Assembly: GCF_001640805.2 (NCBI RefSeq)
Contig: NC_066856.1
Location: 886,786 to 950,785, forward strand
DNA length: 64,000 nt
Direction: 5' to 3'
From: Lates calcarifer
Taxonomy: Eukaryota; Chordata; Actinopteri; Centropomidae
The notes beneath the pieces were generated by a model. That model searched no databases. It saw only the letters and a program-made list of their open reading frames with translations, and was not told the DNA's origin. Shown here piece by piece: positions 26,055 to 39,920 of this stretch (the stretch's first letter is position 1; each line of letters starts with the position of its first letter). The translations under genes were made by a program, and so were the position numbers.

Positions 26055-27743
26055 CACAGTGAGGATGAATCAACAGAAACATAAAAGCCTCACACATGGC
26101 CACAGAACAAAGTGTGAAACAATAGTCAGAGACCTCCCTGTTACTTCATTCTAGCTGCAGGTTCCCAGAACGGTTCCAGCTAGGTCAACCTCTCTTACCC
26201 AGCTAGCCGTCCTGTGACATTTCCCTGTGTTACTAATGAGACAGGCTTGGCGAGGAAAGCCTGCGCTGAGACCAGCAACCTGGCAGAGTTTGGCCCCAAG
26301 GGCCCCTCACTGGACCCTGATTCCTATTTACCCCTGTGAAATATTCTGCTGCTGTTTTATTATATAAAGCTAAAAGTCTGCTTCTCGCTCACTGCAGGTT
26401 ACCAGCACTGTAAAGAGAAAAAAGACTTTACTGTAGCGTGGTGGGGTTATCAGAAGACAAAGCTGGTTGTACAGCTTCGTCCATGTTCACTTTCCTTTCA
26501 AATGTAAGTCAGCGTCCTCCACAGCAGACAGGCTGCTTATCTACTCCTATACAATTCACAGTCTCTCCACATTGCCATTTTTATTATACCATCTTTTTTT
26601 TTACATTTGAAGTCAAGTATTTGAATATCTGAGACATCTCACGGGTGTAACTGCTCTTGGCTCAGGGACTGTGAGAGCTGGCAGTTTGCATATTTCTGGA
26701 CAGAGTGGCTAAGTCAATCTGTGGGAGAGAGGAGAAGAGAAGCTGAGAGGGGAAGCTGCTGAACTGGGACCTATTCACTATTATGATGGTCCAGGGACTT
26801 GGGTCATCAAGGTCTATTTAATGCTATAATTAGCTAAATCTGTCATTCACTGTGACCACTGCAGCACAAGTGGACACACAGGCTGAAACATGAAGGGACT
26901 GGAACAGTGTGTGTGTCTTCCTGGTTGGTTACATGCAGTGTAGTGTTCTTACCAAAGAACTATACTAGGGTTTCATGATGATTTAACAAGAATATATGAA
27001 GTATAGAGGAGACATAGTCCTTCATGTTTGCTATTGGCACGAGGCAGACAATCTCCATCTAAGGAGTGCATACACTGTAATCTGGAGTAAAATGTAGGTT
27101 TTATTATCTTATGATCTTGTGCATGGACAGGAATTTACAGAACTATCAGTGTGATGAATAAAGAAGTTAACATTCTCTCTGGGTTGCCAGGTTGATATAA
27201 CCTGTCTCTGTCCCTGCCTCTGGTTCCTCTCAGTCACAGAACATTTTGTAACGTCTAAAACATTTCCACATGTTGTGGTTCAGATGTGGTTCACTCAGGG
27301 CAGCACATTTTCCCTGGACACAGTGAAGCCACAGGGAGCCATTCAGAAGTCCCCAGTCCCTTTCTCTCTCCTGTGTGTGCTTATCACTCTCACCAGCATG
27401 TTTTAATCCACAGCGTTATCCTGGACCAGCCAGAGCTGCCAGAGTTGTTGTGACCCTGATAGAAATGCAGGTGGGTAGGCAGTGACCTCTACCATGCAGT
27501 CAAACTATTCTACCACCTCGGAGGGGGCATGTTCACGGCAAGAAAAGAGAGCACAGCCCATGGCACTCAAGCAGCAGGATACTTTGGAGTTGAAGCTGTG
27601 GATATAAAGGCCATGATTGATTTTTCAGCTCTCTTTTCTCTAATGTTTTACTTCTCATTTCACCACAGTTTTGTTGTGGATCTCTCTAAAGTGCAGCAGC
27701 CTGTTCCCCTGCAATTGTTCATATTTTCAGAAGCAAAGAGATT

Positions 27744-27745
<2 letters not shown>

Positions 27746-27784
<39 letters not shown>
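27746..27784. repeat. (GT)n microsatellite
   Basis: About 19 uninterrupted GT units. Confidence 0.95.
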
Positions 27785-27785
<1 letters not shown>

Positions 27786-28067
27786 TTGGTGGTCGCAGGT
27801 TGTAGCACAGAGGCAGGTCAGTGTTAGAGATGTTCTATCTCAAATTAAGATGCTGTAGATTTAAATAAATCCAATATTTCTGCATCAGCTTAGCATTCCT
27901 CCTCAGTAAATCTCTCCTGCATATTTCTTACTTTTCATGCCATCTATAGCATATTAAGGAGGTATTTTAATCTAAGTATGCCTCAAATCAGCTGCTGATG
28001 GTAAAGAGATTTTCAGTGAGCTACTGTCAGCCCATGGACTTGTAGTGACCTCCCCTCGTGGCCTTTA

Positions 28068-28330
28068 GAAGCTGGGTTCCCACACCGAATTCAATGACTT
28101 TTCAGGGACTTTCCAGACTTAATTCCCTCAAATTTAAGAACCAGCACTGCTTAGTTTGAGACATAGATCGAGGCTAATTACTGTCACAACACGAAGAAAT
28201 TTGTGAGAGCTAACAGGCTTTACAGAAGCTCACAGCCAACAATTAAAAAGAGAGAGAGGCTTGAATGTGTGAACACTCCTCAGCTGTGCTCTGTCACGGC
28301 GATGGTGTGAAGGTGCATTGATTTGCTGTA
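28068..28330. repeat. probable dispersed DNA-transposon-type repeat
   Basis: The start (ggttcccacaccgaattcaa, tgacttttcagggactttcca) reads like a common fish repeat whose consensus, as I remember it, is 'ggttcccacacatttttcatgac...caaggacttttcaaggactttcc'. The 3' limit is unclear. The class (hAT-like) is from memory only. Confidence 0.4.
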
Positions 28331-28334
28331 GGTT

Positions 28335-30355
28335 CTGTGGATCTTCAACAAGACGGTCTTTGTAAATGTCTTTGGTGATCCACCAGTCCTGGAATTCATA
28401 TTTCCCAAAGCTGAAGCTTCAGCGTTTTCACTTGCTTTCTGCTGTTTAACCTGCATCATTCCACTTCAGTCATTCATACACATGTGACAATGACCTTGGC
28501 CAGGTCTCCCTCAAAACCTCAAGATTTAATCTCAAAGGGCTTCCTAGTTAGATGAAGGTTAAATAAAAACATTTAAACCTAAAACTGAACAACACAATGT
28601 AACTTACAGAGTTAGTACTGTATACAATGAACACACACCCTCTGACTGCATCATTCAGTCATGAGGCCTCATTGACATCAGACATTTCCTAAAGAGGGAA
28701 CAGACAATGAAAAGAAGAGGTGAGAGGTGTGATGGTGACTGATAATATGAGGCACTGGAAACTTTTGGCAGAGAGATGAAGGAAAATGAATTAATATTAT
28801 TAATAAATATAAATAATAATAGCAAAACAGAGAAAAAAGAAACTTAGATCCAAAAGCCATCTGCTCAGATAAACACAGGGCTGACTCAAAGACTGTACAA
28901 ATACTACAATAAACCTTAAGTTTTCTATGAGTTCACAGCAGCAACAACTTTGATAAACAATTGCTTTAATTACTGCACATTTTCAATCAATCATCACCAA
29001 GGTGACTTTGATCTTTTAACTGAAACTACTCAACTGGAACGAGCTTGCTGATGTAAATTATTGAGGTTGACTGATAAATTAATTCATTAACTATCAGAAC
29101 ACTGGGCAGCATTAATAATCACTCCAGAAGTCCTGACAATGTTCACAAGGTTCTCCGGTGGTCTTGTCTGGGACTAGTTCTGCTGTCTAGTTAAGTACTA
29201 CCACAGATAATCTCACATCCCGGGTGTGATTTGGTGGCATCTTTCTAACAAAGCCAATTACTACATGCTCACTGATATCGACCTGGGTTCTCTCTTTGTC
29301 TCTGGTTTCCATCAGCCATTAGGTTTCTTTGGTGGGGATTCATAATATGTGTTAGTGTTCAGGTGTCACTTTTTGATTGTGGTGCCAGAAATCTGTAAAA
29401 TGATTACTGGTGCCCACTTGGGAACAGCTGTACTACAGGGTGCTGTTCAGACTTCATCTGTTTTCATTTGTAGACACTATGTGCTGTCATTTATTCTCAT
29501 TGGGAATAATGAGAAAAACGTTTCTATTTCCATTATTTGAAAATATTTCCAGACATTTTTAAAAAGTGAAGAAATGCCTTATTAGTCATGTCAGACAACT
29601 TCCACTCTTGGCTCACTTTCTCTTTCTTCCCTGTCAGCTTCCTTTAATCATCTTTAATCGTCCACATGCATGCATACGTCACATATTCAATTATTTAATA
29701 GCTTGTGGAAATAGATGATCATTTAGTCCATAAATTCAGTTTGATTGTTTAAGCTGCTGTGGTTACAAATGATCAGCTGCAGGTTTCAGTGCAGTGTCAC
29801 CTCCTGCATTATGTGTATCTATTAAAAAAAAAAAAAATCATTCTGCTTTTTTTTATGACTTCTAAATTTGCAGTTGAAGAACTAATTTGTTGTATTAAAC
29901 AAACAGAACTATGATCGGGTGCATGTGCTGTTTGATCATGAAAACAACTAAAAGTGAAGAGAAATGAAATGGATGCCTGACACTTTAATTCTGCTCTGTT
30001 TATCATGGTAATACACTTCATTTTTTGTAAATACAACCACTGCTTGCTTTCATTTACACTAATTATAGTGTGACCTTTTTGTGTTTTGTAAAATGTTTAA
30101 TAAAAGTTCAAAATGATTCATTTTGTGACTGCACTGTGCTGTTTGTTTAACTGTAGTCTGAATCTGAACCTGAAGAAGGCAGGTCCCTGTGGCCTCTGTA
30201 GTCCAGGGACTGATGAGCACAGATGAAGAATATCCTCTTCTTGAGAACTGAATGAAAACAGGATGCATCTCATCACCTAAACAAGTTCAGCAAAACGAAT
30301 AACAGCTGTAGAGATGCAGAGTTCTCATGAAATCGTTTAGTTTGGATCACAGTGA
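28335..30355. other. non-coding stretch
   Basis: AT-rich, with an A13 run at 29824-29836. No coding signal. Confidence 0.45.
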
Positions 30356-30359
30356 CCTT

Positions 30360-30730
30360 GAGGTCATACAATTACCCACCGTGAGGCCTGTGTTTTGCTT
30401 GCATGATAAATAGCTCATGCAGTAAATGGTGGGAACTCTTCTCCACTCAGACAGACAATGAGAGGAGGACCTTTTCCCAGCATAAAGGCTCCAGTCAGCA
30501 GCGCTATAATTGCTTTTCATACGGCAAATTTGCTTTTACTTTCTCTCAGTTAATGAAATTAAACCAGAACATTCTTCCCACAATCGGTGGTGCAGTAGAC
30601 CTAAATGTCAGTGGCTCCTGGATTTCTTCATTCAATTTGAGCAAACACCCAGGAGAGAGAGGGTGTATGGCATGAATTGATTGACAGAGTTCCATTACAA
30701 GGGCTTATCAGACCCCTGTCTGCAATTATC
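30360..30730. promoter_or_regulatory. candidate conserved non-coding element
   Basis: A long unique-looking stretch without simple repeats. It is rich in homeobox/POU-like cores (gcatgataaat, gctataattgc, gttaatgaaattaaacc) and reads like vertebrate enhancer sequence. This is an impression only; conservation cannot be measured here. Confidence 0.2.
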
Positions 30731-31399
30731 CAGGTTCAGTATGGCAGTGGGATTTGATTTGTGCCGGGATTATAGTCACTAAGATGTGTGTAGAAAGGGG
30801 TACTGCTCCACATCGTGACCCCTCTATAATTTTCATTAGCATGTTCTCCCTTGCTAACACCAAGCAACACTCAGTGCCAGCTCCTGCTTTTGTCAGTATT
30901 TTCCTGGAATGAAAAGTATCAGTGGATTGTTTTTTTTTCACGGGCCTTTTAAAGTCAAATTTGATATTTATATTTGACATTTGGTTCATGGTTTGTTGTC
31001 TTTATGCAACCTTTGGCTGTGAAAGTCAAACGTGTACTGCCCGGGTGGTTAGCAAACAGCAGCCCATGAGCAGAGCAGTCTGCAGTCAGCAGAGGCACAG
31101 CTCCCAAATAAAACAGCACACATAGAATTGTTTTGTGTAGCACTGCAAACATGAAACAACATCCTGTTTTGTTGTTCTGTTATTCTTTTTAAAAGGTGTT
31201 TTATAAAGGGCATCTGATCACCTGGACGTTCCAAATGGCAGTGAAAGCTTTGTTATTTTCTTTATTATCTAAAATTGATTATGTTGATAAACCATGTTTA
31301 TTATGCTTAATTAAAAAAAAAAAAACGAGAGGTGGATGGAGATGGAGAAGAGATTGAGCTGCTGGAGGTTGATCGAGCTTGGTCATAATACTCTTGATA

Positions 31400-31475
31400 G
31401 ACAGATGGATAAATAAGAACTTTATTGATCCTTTGGGGAGGTTCCCTTCAGGAAATTCAGGTTCCAGATTACAGC
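31400..31475 (-). mobile_element. LINE 3' end fragment
   Basis: agaactttattgatcctttg followed by ggaggttcccttcaggaaattc is the reverse complement of a common fish LINE 3' end ('gaatttcc...gatcaataaag'). Only the tail is present. An A14 run lies just before it, near 31312-31325. The clade is probably Rex1/CR1-like, but not proven. Confidence 0.5.
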
Positions 31476-32189
31476 TTATAACACCATAGAGAGAGAGAGA
31501 AGAAAAAAGAGAAAGACACACGCCTTACAGAGTGTACTGTACTCTGTACTGTCCTTTGGTTTGAGTGTCAGCCAGAGAGAGTCCCAAAATCTCAGCCTCT
31601 GGCCCTGTAATCACTGAGTCACTGGAATTATTTTATGGACATTTTGTGCTACAGACTACTAAAAATGTACTTACTGCACCTTTTAATTATTACAAGTCTT
31701 GCATTTTAAGCGTCATGCAGAAGAAGCAGAATCCATGAAAGCACTTCTCTCTTTTTTGCCTCTAAAGTCTCATAGTGGTTTCTGTATATCTATGCATCCT
31801 GCAGCCCAACCATTCAAAGAGAAGAAAGATATTTGACTTCTCTCTTTTTTTTTTTCTCCTTGCAGCCGGAGCATTTTTTCAGCAACATGTCCTGTGGTCA
31901 GCACAATTACAGCAGGCTGAGGCCAGTGGCAGCTTGATGGGCTGAGGAAATAAATGCTTCTATTCGCAAATGCAACCAATTGTTGAAGGACGGCTGTGCC
32001 TTGCAAATCACTCAGAGGGGGCAGGAGGGGGTGTTCTGATGTGGTTGGGTCAGCAGACAGGGGGACAACACTTGGGTGGTACCAGACCACAGAGCAGCAC
32101 TGACTCTGTTCCACCACAATAACACAGGAAGTAATAGAAAATATATTGGTGAAGTGAAAAGAAGAGCACAAACACCCAGCCGAGCCTGG

Positions 32190-32215
32190 ACACACACACA
32201 CACACACACACACAC
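32190..32215. repeat. (AC)n microsatellite
   Basis: About 13 uninterrupted AC units. Confidence 0.95.
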
Positions 32216-32385
32216 TGTTATGTTTAAGTGCAGACACTCCATTACTCCTTCATTCATAAACTCATACATGCACAACCACAAAGCCCACATCAACACACAC
32301 ACTCTGTTAGCAAAACACACAGCGGCTATGTATTTACGCATGCAGTCACAGCATGCCAGGGGGATGATATAACGGCAACAAGCTT

Positions 32386-32409
32386 CACACACACACACAC
32401 ACACACACC
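32386..32409. repeat. (AC)n microsatellite
   Basis: About 12 AC units. Confidence 0.95.
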
Positions 32410-34559
32410 ACACACAAAGCACAAAGATCATCTCCAGGGGCCTCTGAACAGAGAGGAACAGAGAGAATATAAAATGTAAATTTTTTTGTCTTGCTACATA
32501 AAAATGCAGCCAGGCACAGACAAAATGTATTTCCATAATGACTCTGGCTTGGTGTGCATATGGGGCGTTAGCTTCCCCTCAGCAGGCGCTGCATGTGAAA
32601 TGAGCTGCTGCTCCGGCTGCCTCTTTCATGAACTTGCGGGGATTCGTGTGTCCACAAGCGCACGCTGCCCTGACATTAAATGCAACAGCTCCAAACTAGA
32701 CAGGTGGGCAACTTTATTCAACATTCATGACGTCTGTCCGTCCAGATGTCAAGACAAGCAGCCAACATGTGTGAGTGTGCTACTTAAGCGTGGTGCTGAG
32801 TACATGTAAAATATTTGTAGGAAGGACAAGGGCACATGGAAGATAGATTATATAGGATTCATCTAGAATTCATGTCGAGGTGTTTGAAAATGTATACTGA
32901 AATGACTGGAGAGAAAACTCACATGTGACACAGTATGTTCAGTTTACATGTGAAGTTTAAAGCTCATTTAATCTCAGCTCCATTTTTAAAGTGACTATCT
33001 TTGCATATATTCTGTATTTTGAGCCTTTTTCCACCACTTTCTTTCTTCAGTTTTTAAATTGAGCTCATCGAGTTTCTGTTTGCATTCTCTTAACCAAACA
33101 GATTTTGTTGCATTCTCAAGGTGTCACAGTGAATATAGTTCTCACCCAGACAGCTGTCACGTATAACTGGTAATGAATACATTATGAGAAAATAGGTTTT
33201 GTTTTATGTCTTTCACTTTCTATCTCAGTACGTTTCTCACTTGGTTTAAGAGGTTGTCTTGTTTAATCTGATGTTTAATTGCACTGAAATATTAAAACGA
33301 GGGTAAACTGACACGGGGTGGATCTCATGACTACTACACAAATGCTGCTTTTTAATTCCTGCTTTACTGGAAAAGTCAATAGTGTTGCTTTGCTCATCAA
33401 TAAAGTCATTTCCACCAGGCCTGCAGCTTTCCTTACACAGAATGGCGACTAATTATCTGAGGTTGATAATATTGACAAGACAGTTGCAATGCAAATGATA
33501 CAGACACATGAGCAAAGTGAAATAAGATATTTCTCAGTAATTGACAAAAGCAAATCTGGTGACTCTTATTTTTAATATCCCCCTCCATTAAGAGGATGTA
33601 AATGTACTAACATCTCCATTATCTTTGTGAATGTTAATTTCTCCCCCCTAATTTTTACTGTAAATTTGAAAAAAATCTTTAATGATTCCGTTTGTCTATA
33701 TTTAAATTAGTGTTTTATGACCATTACATCATCTCTGCTTTTCTCAGTTTCCAGTTCCACACATGAGAAATAAACAGCTCAGCAAAGCTTCACGGAGAGG
33801 TGCAAAATTTGGCAGAGAAGTTGGGGAAAAAAGAAGAGAAAAAGTGTTCTTCAGATAAAGCCTGCTAATGAGCTGGCGAGAGATTTACATAGCTTGATGA
33901 CTAAGGATCCTGGGTAATTACCCGCATGCACCTCAAGGTTTAGTGTGTGATGAGTATAGGTCTGGTGACAATGCCAGCCAATCAATCCCTGTCTCAGGAG
34001 GTCAACAGGAACAACACCTCCTCTGGTTTAACATGAGCTATCTGTTGACTTCTGCAGCTCTGCACTTATGAATAATTTCTTCATTAGCTCTCAGAGGACA
34101 GGCAGCATTAATGCAGATGTATCTCATCTTTGTTAGCAAGGATAATAACACCTGAACTAATCCAGATATTCAATGCAAAAAGTGTTGAAAGTCTCAGATT
34201 GGGACTTCTCTCCACCTCTCAAGGCAGAGCTTGTATTGCTCATGGATGCTGTGAAAGCAGGAGTTTCATCACATTGTGTGATATGAATAGGTAATGTGAT
34301 TGAGCAGTGGAAATGTCTACAGCACACAATGTCTCCTCTCAGTTAGTGACAGGAAATTATTCAGCAGCAGTAAGCTAAAGCTCAAGATGAGGGTGCATCT
34401 CCACTAAACATGTGATTGTGTAAGATTCCATTGTTTGTCCTTAAAATGAATTCACAATAAAGGCTGAAAAATAACTGAAATCAACAGCTTGTGAAATCCA
34501 GCGTACTGTTCCCTGAGAGCAGGATTTCACTTTAGAGGCTCAACATACAGGCGACTTCC

Positions 34560-34870
34560 AAACCAGTGCATGTTTTCCATGACATTACTAAAGCCATTCA
34601 AGGACTTGACTTCATTTCCAGTGAAAGCATGTCAGATTTGATTGATTGGAATGATATAATGCTTGCCCTGGGTACTACACAACTGTCATGGAAATAGGTT
34701 GACAGCTGGGGCAGATACTTTATCAGACTTATACAAACGGATTTATCTGTGGCGCCTAGCACATGATTGTATTAAAATATGTATCGAAGCTTTGAAAGAC
34801 CCAAGTGTTAGAGTGGAGAAATTCACGTTGTCTTCAAGTGTGACGGTGGTGGCACAGAAATGAAACTTCT
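34560..34870. promoter_or_regulatory. candidate conserved non-coding element
   Basis: Unique, balanced-composition sequence with few short tandem repeats (for example gattgattggaatgatataatgc and tatctgtggcgcctagcac). The 66-residue open frame inside (34663-34863) has no recognisable domain. Conservation is untested. Confidence 0.2.
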
Positions 34871-35503
34871 GAGGGAGATCGAGACACATACGTTGCCTGG
34901 AGATGTGCATGTGTGGTGTGCAAAGATTTTCTTGGTGGAGTTCAACTTAAGGGCAAAACTTAAAGTTGTAAGAAGTCCTCGGCGCTGTGATCATGTCTTG
35001 GAAGAAGAGGCAGATGATAACTAGTGTTCAAATGAATATTAATGCAATCTAGAATGAGAGCTTAAACTATTTCTCCCTAATTACTATCTGTATCAATAAC
35101 TACCACAGGCTACACTGGTGAACTGTTTTAAGGTTTTAAGGACATTAATCAAGGATCATCAAGGTTCACAAACAAATGTTTCCTCTCAATAAAGATTTTA
35201 AAGAGCAAAAGTCACTCAGCAGGCTGCTGCTGTTTAGTCAAAACAGTCCTCTCTCAGCAGTCTGCCTTGCTGCTCTGTGTTCTGCTCACCTGACTGATCT
35301 CAATATAGATTTCTCAAGAATACAGGTTGTTGAGAGGCTCTTACACACAGAAGCCCAGTAATATTTATGCTTGGTTAAAAGTACACAACAAGCCCATATT
35401 TTCCATCATGCTTACTGACATTCACTGGAACATGGCACACAATCCCATTCTAGTCGATGGTCACTGAAATGTCTGAAAATATTCTTCTCCACCACATCAC
35501 ACA

Positions 35504-35507
<4 letters not shown>

Positions 35508-35535
<28 letters not shown>
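35508..35535. repeat. (AC)n microsatellite
   Basis: About 14 uninterrupted AC units. Confidence 0.95.
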
Positions 35536-35538
<3 letters not shown>

Positions 35539-35539
35539 C

Positions 35540-38500
35540 ACGTGAAGGATACCAACTATTATTGGTGATGACAGATCCTGCCATAGAGGTAACAATTATT
35601 TTGGTGGTTCAGCAGTCAATCTCTGTATCAGATGAGTGCTCCAATTTTCATTCTTGAGGAGGAGCTTCATGCTGTGCCTGTGAATCAGCTTTAAATTTGT
35701 AAATGATACCACTATCAAGGGCTGCCTAATTTGAAGAGCGAAGAAAATAAAGGAGAATGAGCACACCAGGAGCATATGCATTCACATGCTGAGGAGACAC
35801 TGCTCAGCACTGACAGCAAACACAGCACTCTGTGCACACTCTCTCCTCCTCTTTCTTGAAAATAAAACATGGAAACAGGCCTGGTGTCAGCTCCTCTGCT
35901 CTGCATGCGACTGCTCTGTTTTGACTCCTGCTTTCCAGTGGCGATAAAAGACACACATGAGATCACAATTCTACTGTTTAAGCCGTCAATAATTCATATC
36001 AATGTGTCCAAGCAACCAGTGGTGCTCTACAAGCCAGTTGGTTTTCCCAATAACCCCATCATCATCCCCCCACCCATCCCCCAGGTCTACTGTACATCCA
36101 CCCGTCCTCTGACCTCTGCTGTAAATCTCTGTGCCCAATACTGACACCAGGCGGTGTAGGCGGGTCACTGGGTGATGAGAGGGAAATAAAACAACAGCTT
36201 TTATGGCTGTGGAGGATGCAGCAGTGGGGCTTCGAAAGCCTTGCACTTGATTGGAGTAAGACACATTTACTGACCACTGATCTCCCACTCCATTAGCCGC
36301 AGTACATAAAAGCCATTACTCCAATGCATTTCCAAGCAGGCCAGCCTGACAGAGCGCTGACTCCTGCACACATGGAAGTATGTACCTGTGGTTCAATGCT
36401 ACGTTAAATAACAAAACTCACTATTAGATTATAATTATTGTAACCACATGATCACCAGATCTTATTAAAAGATTGGATTTTCTAAATATTTGTTAGTAAT
36501 CTGAATATCTTTTTCTCTTTCGCTGTTTTGTGCTGATGGTTGGTTGGTTAAAATAAACCACCTCAGAAACAAAAATAAAAATAATAATCACAAAAAAAAC
36601 TGTCAGATTAATAGAAATCAAAAATAGAAATCAAAAATAATCATTAGCTGCAGCTCTAATTTCAACCTCTTTATTGAAGCCTTGGTAATAATTCAATTCC
36701 AGTTCAAGTGCAGTCTCATAATTCACATTTATTTCTTCTCTCTAAAAGGAGCAAAGCTGTTTCACTTTACATGTGTTGTATTTACTTTTTGTTGGCCTGT
36801 TGTTTTTAAGATGCTGTGCAACACCACCGCTCCACACAGGGGGGTTAACCTCGTCCTGATGGAGGACCACAGTGAAGCTGAACTCAGGAGCTGAGTGTGG
36901 AGCCTGCTGAAAACCAACGCTTTGCCACAACCCAGACAAGCAGTGACCTGGAGGGCCGGGATGCGAGACTGGATGGAGTCATGGATATATAGTGCATGAC
37001 AGTCAAAGACTCAGACAACCAAAGAGCCAGCAACTCATCTATCAAAGCGACAAGCAACATCTTAAAGAATGGATGGCTGCGGTGACCTTGGAGCCCGTGT
37101 AAAAGCCTGACAAACACACATGATGAATCTCCAGGGTGTCGGTACAGGGTAAACCCTGAGCCTATGTCAGCCTGTGGGCAAAGATCTCATCCAGGGAACA
37201 CAGCAGGAAACAGAAACACACAGCAGTGAGCTCTGCTGCTGGCAGGAGATGAGCCTGGTCTGAGTCAAGCTGTTCTGCAGGAGGGCTCCATGGTGGGTGT
37301 ATCAGATAACAAGCCACTGTAGCTTTAAATGTCCACATCATTATTTTATGCCAAACTCACAAAAACTTTGTCTGGGATAATTCCTGTGTTTGTGTTTTAA
37401 TTGAGAGGTAGATGACAACAAGCTGCAGTGTAAAAACCATTCTGATTTTACAAAAAAATCAGAAAAAAAAAAAGAAAAAGGCAGGCAGTCCTGCAGGCTT
37501 CTTCCTGAGCTGACTGCACAGAGCAGGAGGCTGCAGGGAGATGGAAGGTGGAGTAGAAGCTGAGTGAAACCTCAGTTAGCTCAGAGATGACTCTCTGTGG
37601 TGCCCAAAGACATGGAGTTATCCATCAGGGTGCTGCAGGGTGATGATGGGATTTTCAGGAGGTAGATGATGGTCTCGACTCAGCAGAGCTGAGGCCTGTG
37701 TCCTTGACAAGTACACTTAATTAAACTCACAATCAGCTGTTGACTGCCTCCCTCTGCCTCATCAATAAAGCAATTGAACCTTTATGCTGGAGCTGCGGTC
37801 TCCTCATGTTAACTCCTCTCCTCTGAGCTGCATTGTCAGCCCATTTATCACTGGAAACCCTTCTCCATGTTACCATAACACTGCCCTATAAACATAGAAG
37901 CACTTTATCCAACTGACCCGATTCTTCCCATATTATTTACACTGATAAAAAGAAGGTTACATTTGACATAAAGAGCGATGGGATTAGAAACTGGCTTCAT
38001 CTGTCTCAACCAATGATTTGACATCAACGGAAGATGATCTGTGTCTTATTGATGGAATAAATGCATCAGTGTCATTACTGATAATAGCCTAAATCCAAGT
38101 TTATTGACTGCACATGTTGGGAAGGTTTTCTGCAAAGCAAGAAAAGTTTCTTCACGAACACAAAGTCTTTCAGTCTGCTGTTGATCAAGGTGTTGTTCAT
38201 CAAAACTCAACAAGAACATGTAATGGTGTAATTATATAAACAATGATTGGCAGCCTAAATAACATCATATTTCTGGAGAACCTTTCAAAAGGGTGTACAT
38301 TTGCATAAGCAACACGGATTAATGCGACAGCCGAGCAGCTGCTCTCAGCAGGAGGCTTCACGATAACAACTTTCAGTGATTTGGCGTAATCAGTATAACT
38401 TTCTGTTTTTGAGGTTAAATTTGTGAGAATATGAGAAGAGGTGGAGAGGGGAAGGTAAACTCAGACAAGCGTCTCACAAGTGTGAGATCCTTTGTCTTCA

Positions 38501-39465
38501 TGTTAATAATAATCATGCTGATAATGACAGTGCAGTTAATGGATTTTTGAAGTTCACCTCAAGACCCAGAAGAAGCCATGACAAATAACTCTGCTCTGCT
38601 CTTAACAGCATGGAGACACACTGTAAATCACATGAGATCATCATCTCCCCTCATATTTTATGTAACATTACAGCAGTTTTATCACTGAACTGACATGTTA
38701 ACAGATGTTTCCTGCATTGAACTGCAACATGTTTATTGTGATTTATAGAAAATTGGTCGATTGGAGACTCAAATCATTGGTAACAGCCAACTCCAAAAAA
38801 GCAATAACAAACACTGGAGCTGGACATTTTTCCAGCTCCCCAGAGAATCACATACAACAGAAAGGTGAACCTCAATAGATTTTTAGCTTTGCAGTATTTC
38901 TCAACTACACCTTAGACACAGCAGTGGCACAAAAGGACAATTTCAAATAGTACCAGTAGTAATGAGCCAATAATCTGTTTCTTCTGACACTTTGATCAGA
39001 ATGAGGAGAACCAATTCACACACATTTTAAAACGTCATGTTGCATCAACTGCATTTCAGAAACTTCATGGATGAGAAATCCTCCTTTATTTTCTTTTTAC
39101 TGAATTAAAGCTGTTTCTTTGTATTTTACCCAAGTAGGAAGTCAGATTTCCTGACTATCAGACATCTATGAGAGCAGCTGCAGAACAGGCTCTGAATGGA
39201 TGGTGGTGACAGGCATGTATCCTGAAATGCCTCCTGTCTTTGTATACATGTGTGCTCTGCGAAGCTCGCATCACACTTTTTGAAAGACTATTGGACTGAA
39301 ACCTCAACACTCCAGCCTTCAAGAGTATTAGACCTGTAAAATGTCTGACACATTTCTATTTGACAGTTTCTTCCTTTCTTTTGGCATTTCTAATTTGAAC
39401 CAACTGAAGCAGGTGTCACTCTCCGCCAATCCTGACTCTCAGTCTGGCTTTTCATTACAGGGTCC
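35540..39465. other. non-coding stretch
   Basis: No gene, RNA gene or named repeat is seen; an A-rich tract lies near 37451-37481. Open frames up to 100 residues overlap on both strands and lack domains. Confidence 0.45.
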
Positions 39466-39469
39466 CGGA

Positions 39470-39920
39470 TTGCACCGAGGTGTGAGATAAATTGGTTATG
39501 TCTAAAGTCAAATTATATCCAGGTCTTTGCAATTCAATTCACTTATCGAAAAGAGGAGGGGAAAAAGTGCTAAAAGGGAATGTTCCAAGTTGCCGCTTTC
39601 ACTAAAAGACAGATTCACAAAGAGGGAACCCACGCCAGATTGCCTGCCAATTTCTGGTCTAGACATGAGCGGGAAGTTCTTTCACCGCCATTCATGTAAT
39701 GCTTGACAGAAAAAGGCATGGTTTCAAAATAGAAAAGTCAAGTCCCTCTAAGCAATTATTTGACAACTATAAAGCTGCTGTTGAATAGAATGAAACCTGC
39801 AGGCCCATGTAGAGTGGCATTGTAATTTTCTAGTTGTGCTATTCAAGTACTTTGGCTGTACACTCACACCCATCTGCACAGTTTATATTACGGTGGATTT
39901 CTTCTTCTCATTACAGGTAC
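39470..39920. promoter_or_regulatory. candidate conserved non-coding element
   Basis: About 450 unique bases with no simple repeats, including tgtgagataaattggttatg, ttgacaactataaagctgct and gcattgtaattttctagttg. It ends in a pyrimidine tract plus 'acag' (39914-39917) that would also serve as a splice acceptor. No open coding frame is visible around it. Conservation is inferred only from its appearance. Confidence 0.25.

Larger units (their letters stand above)
24850..28065. other. non-coding stretch with microsatellites
   Basis: Contains an AAACT pentamer tract (25403-25424), an AC tract (26033-26054) and a GT tract (27746-27784). Bases 25690-25890 look unique, but the open frames there lack any domain. 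Confidence 0.45.
31480..33860. other. non-coding stretch with AC tracts
   Basis: Two AC microsatellites (32190-32215 and 32386-32409) generate long artefactual open frames on both strands, such as 32012-32536. No gene is supported. Confidence 0.55.

Noticed and set aside
31770..32237. 155-codon minus-strand open frame
   Set aside because: Overlaps the same microsatellite and begins inside another artefactual frame; no recognisable motif.
32012..32536. 174-codon minus-strand open frame
   Set aside because: Its length comes from two AC/GT microsatellites that encode Val-Cys runs; no domain, and overlapping frames exist on the other strand.
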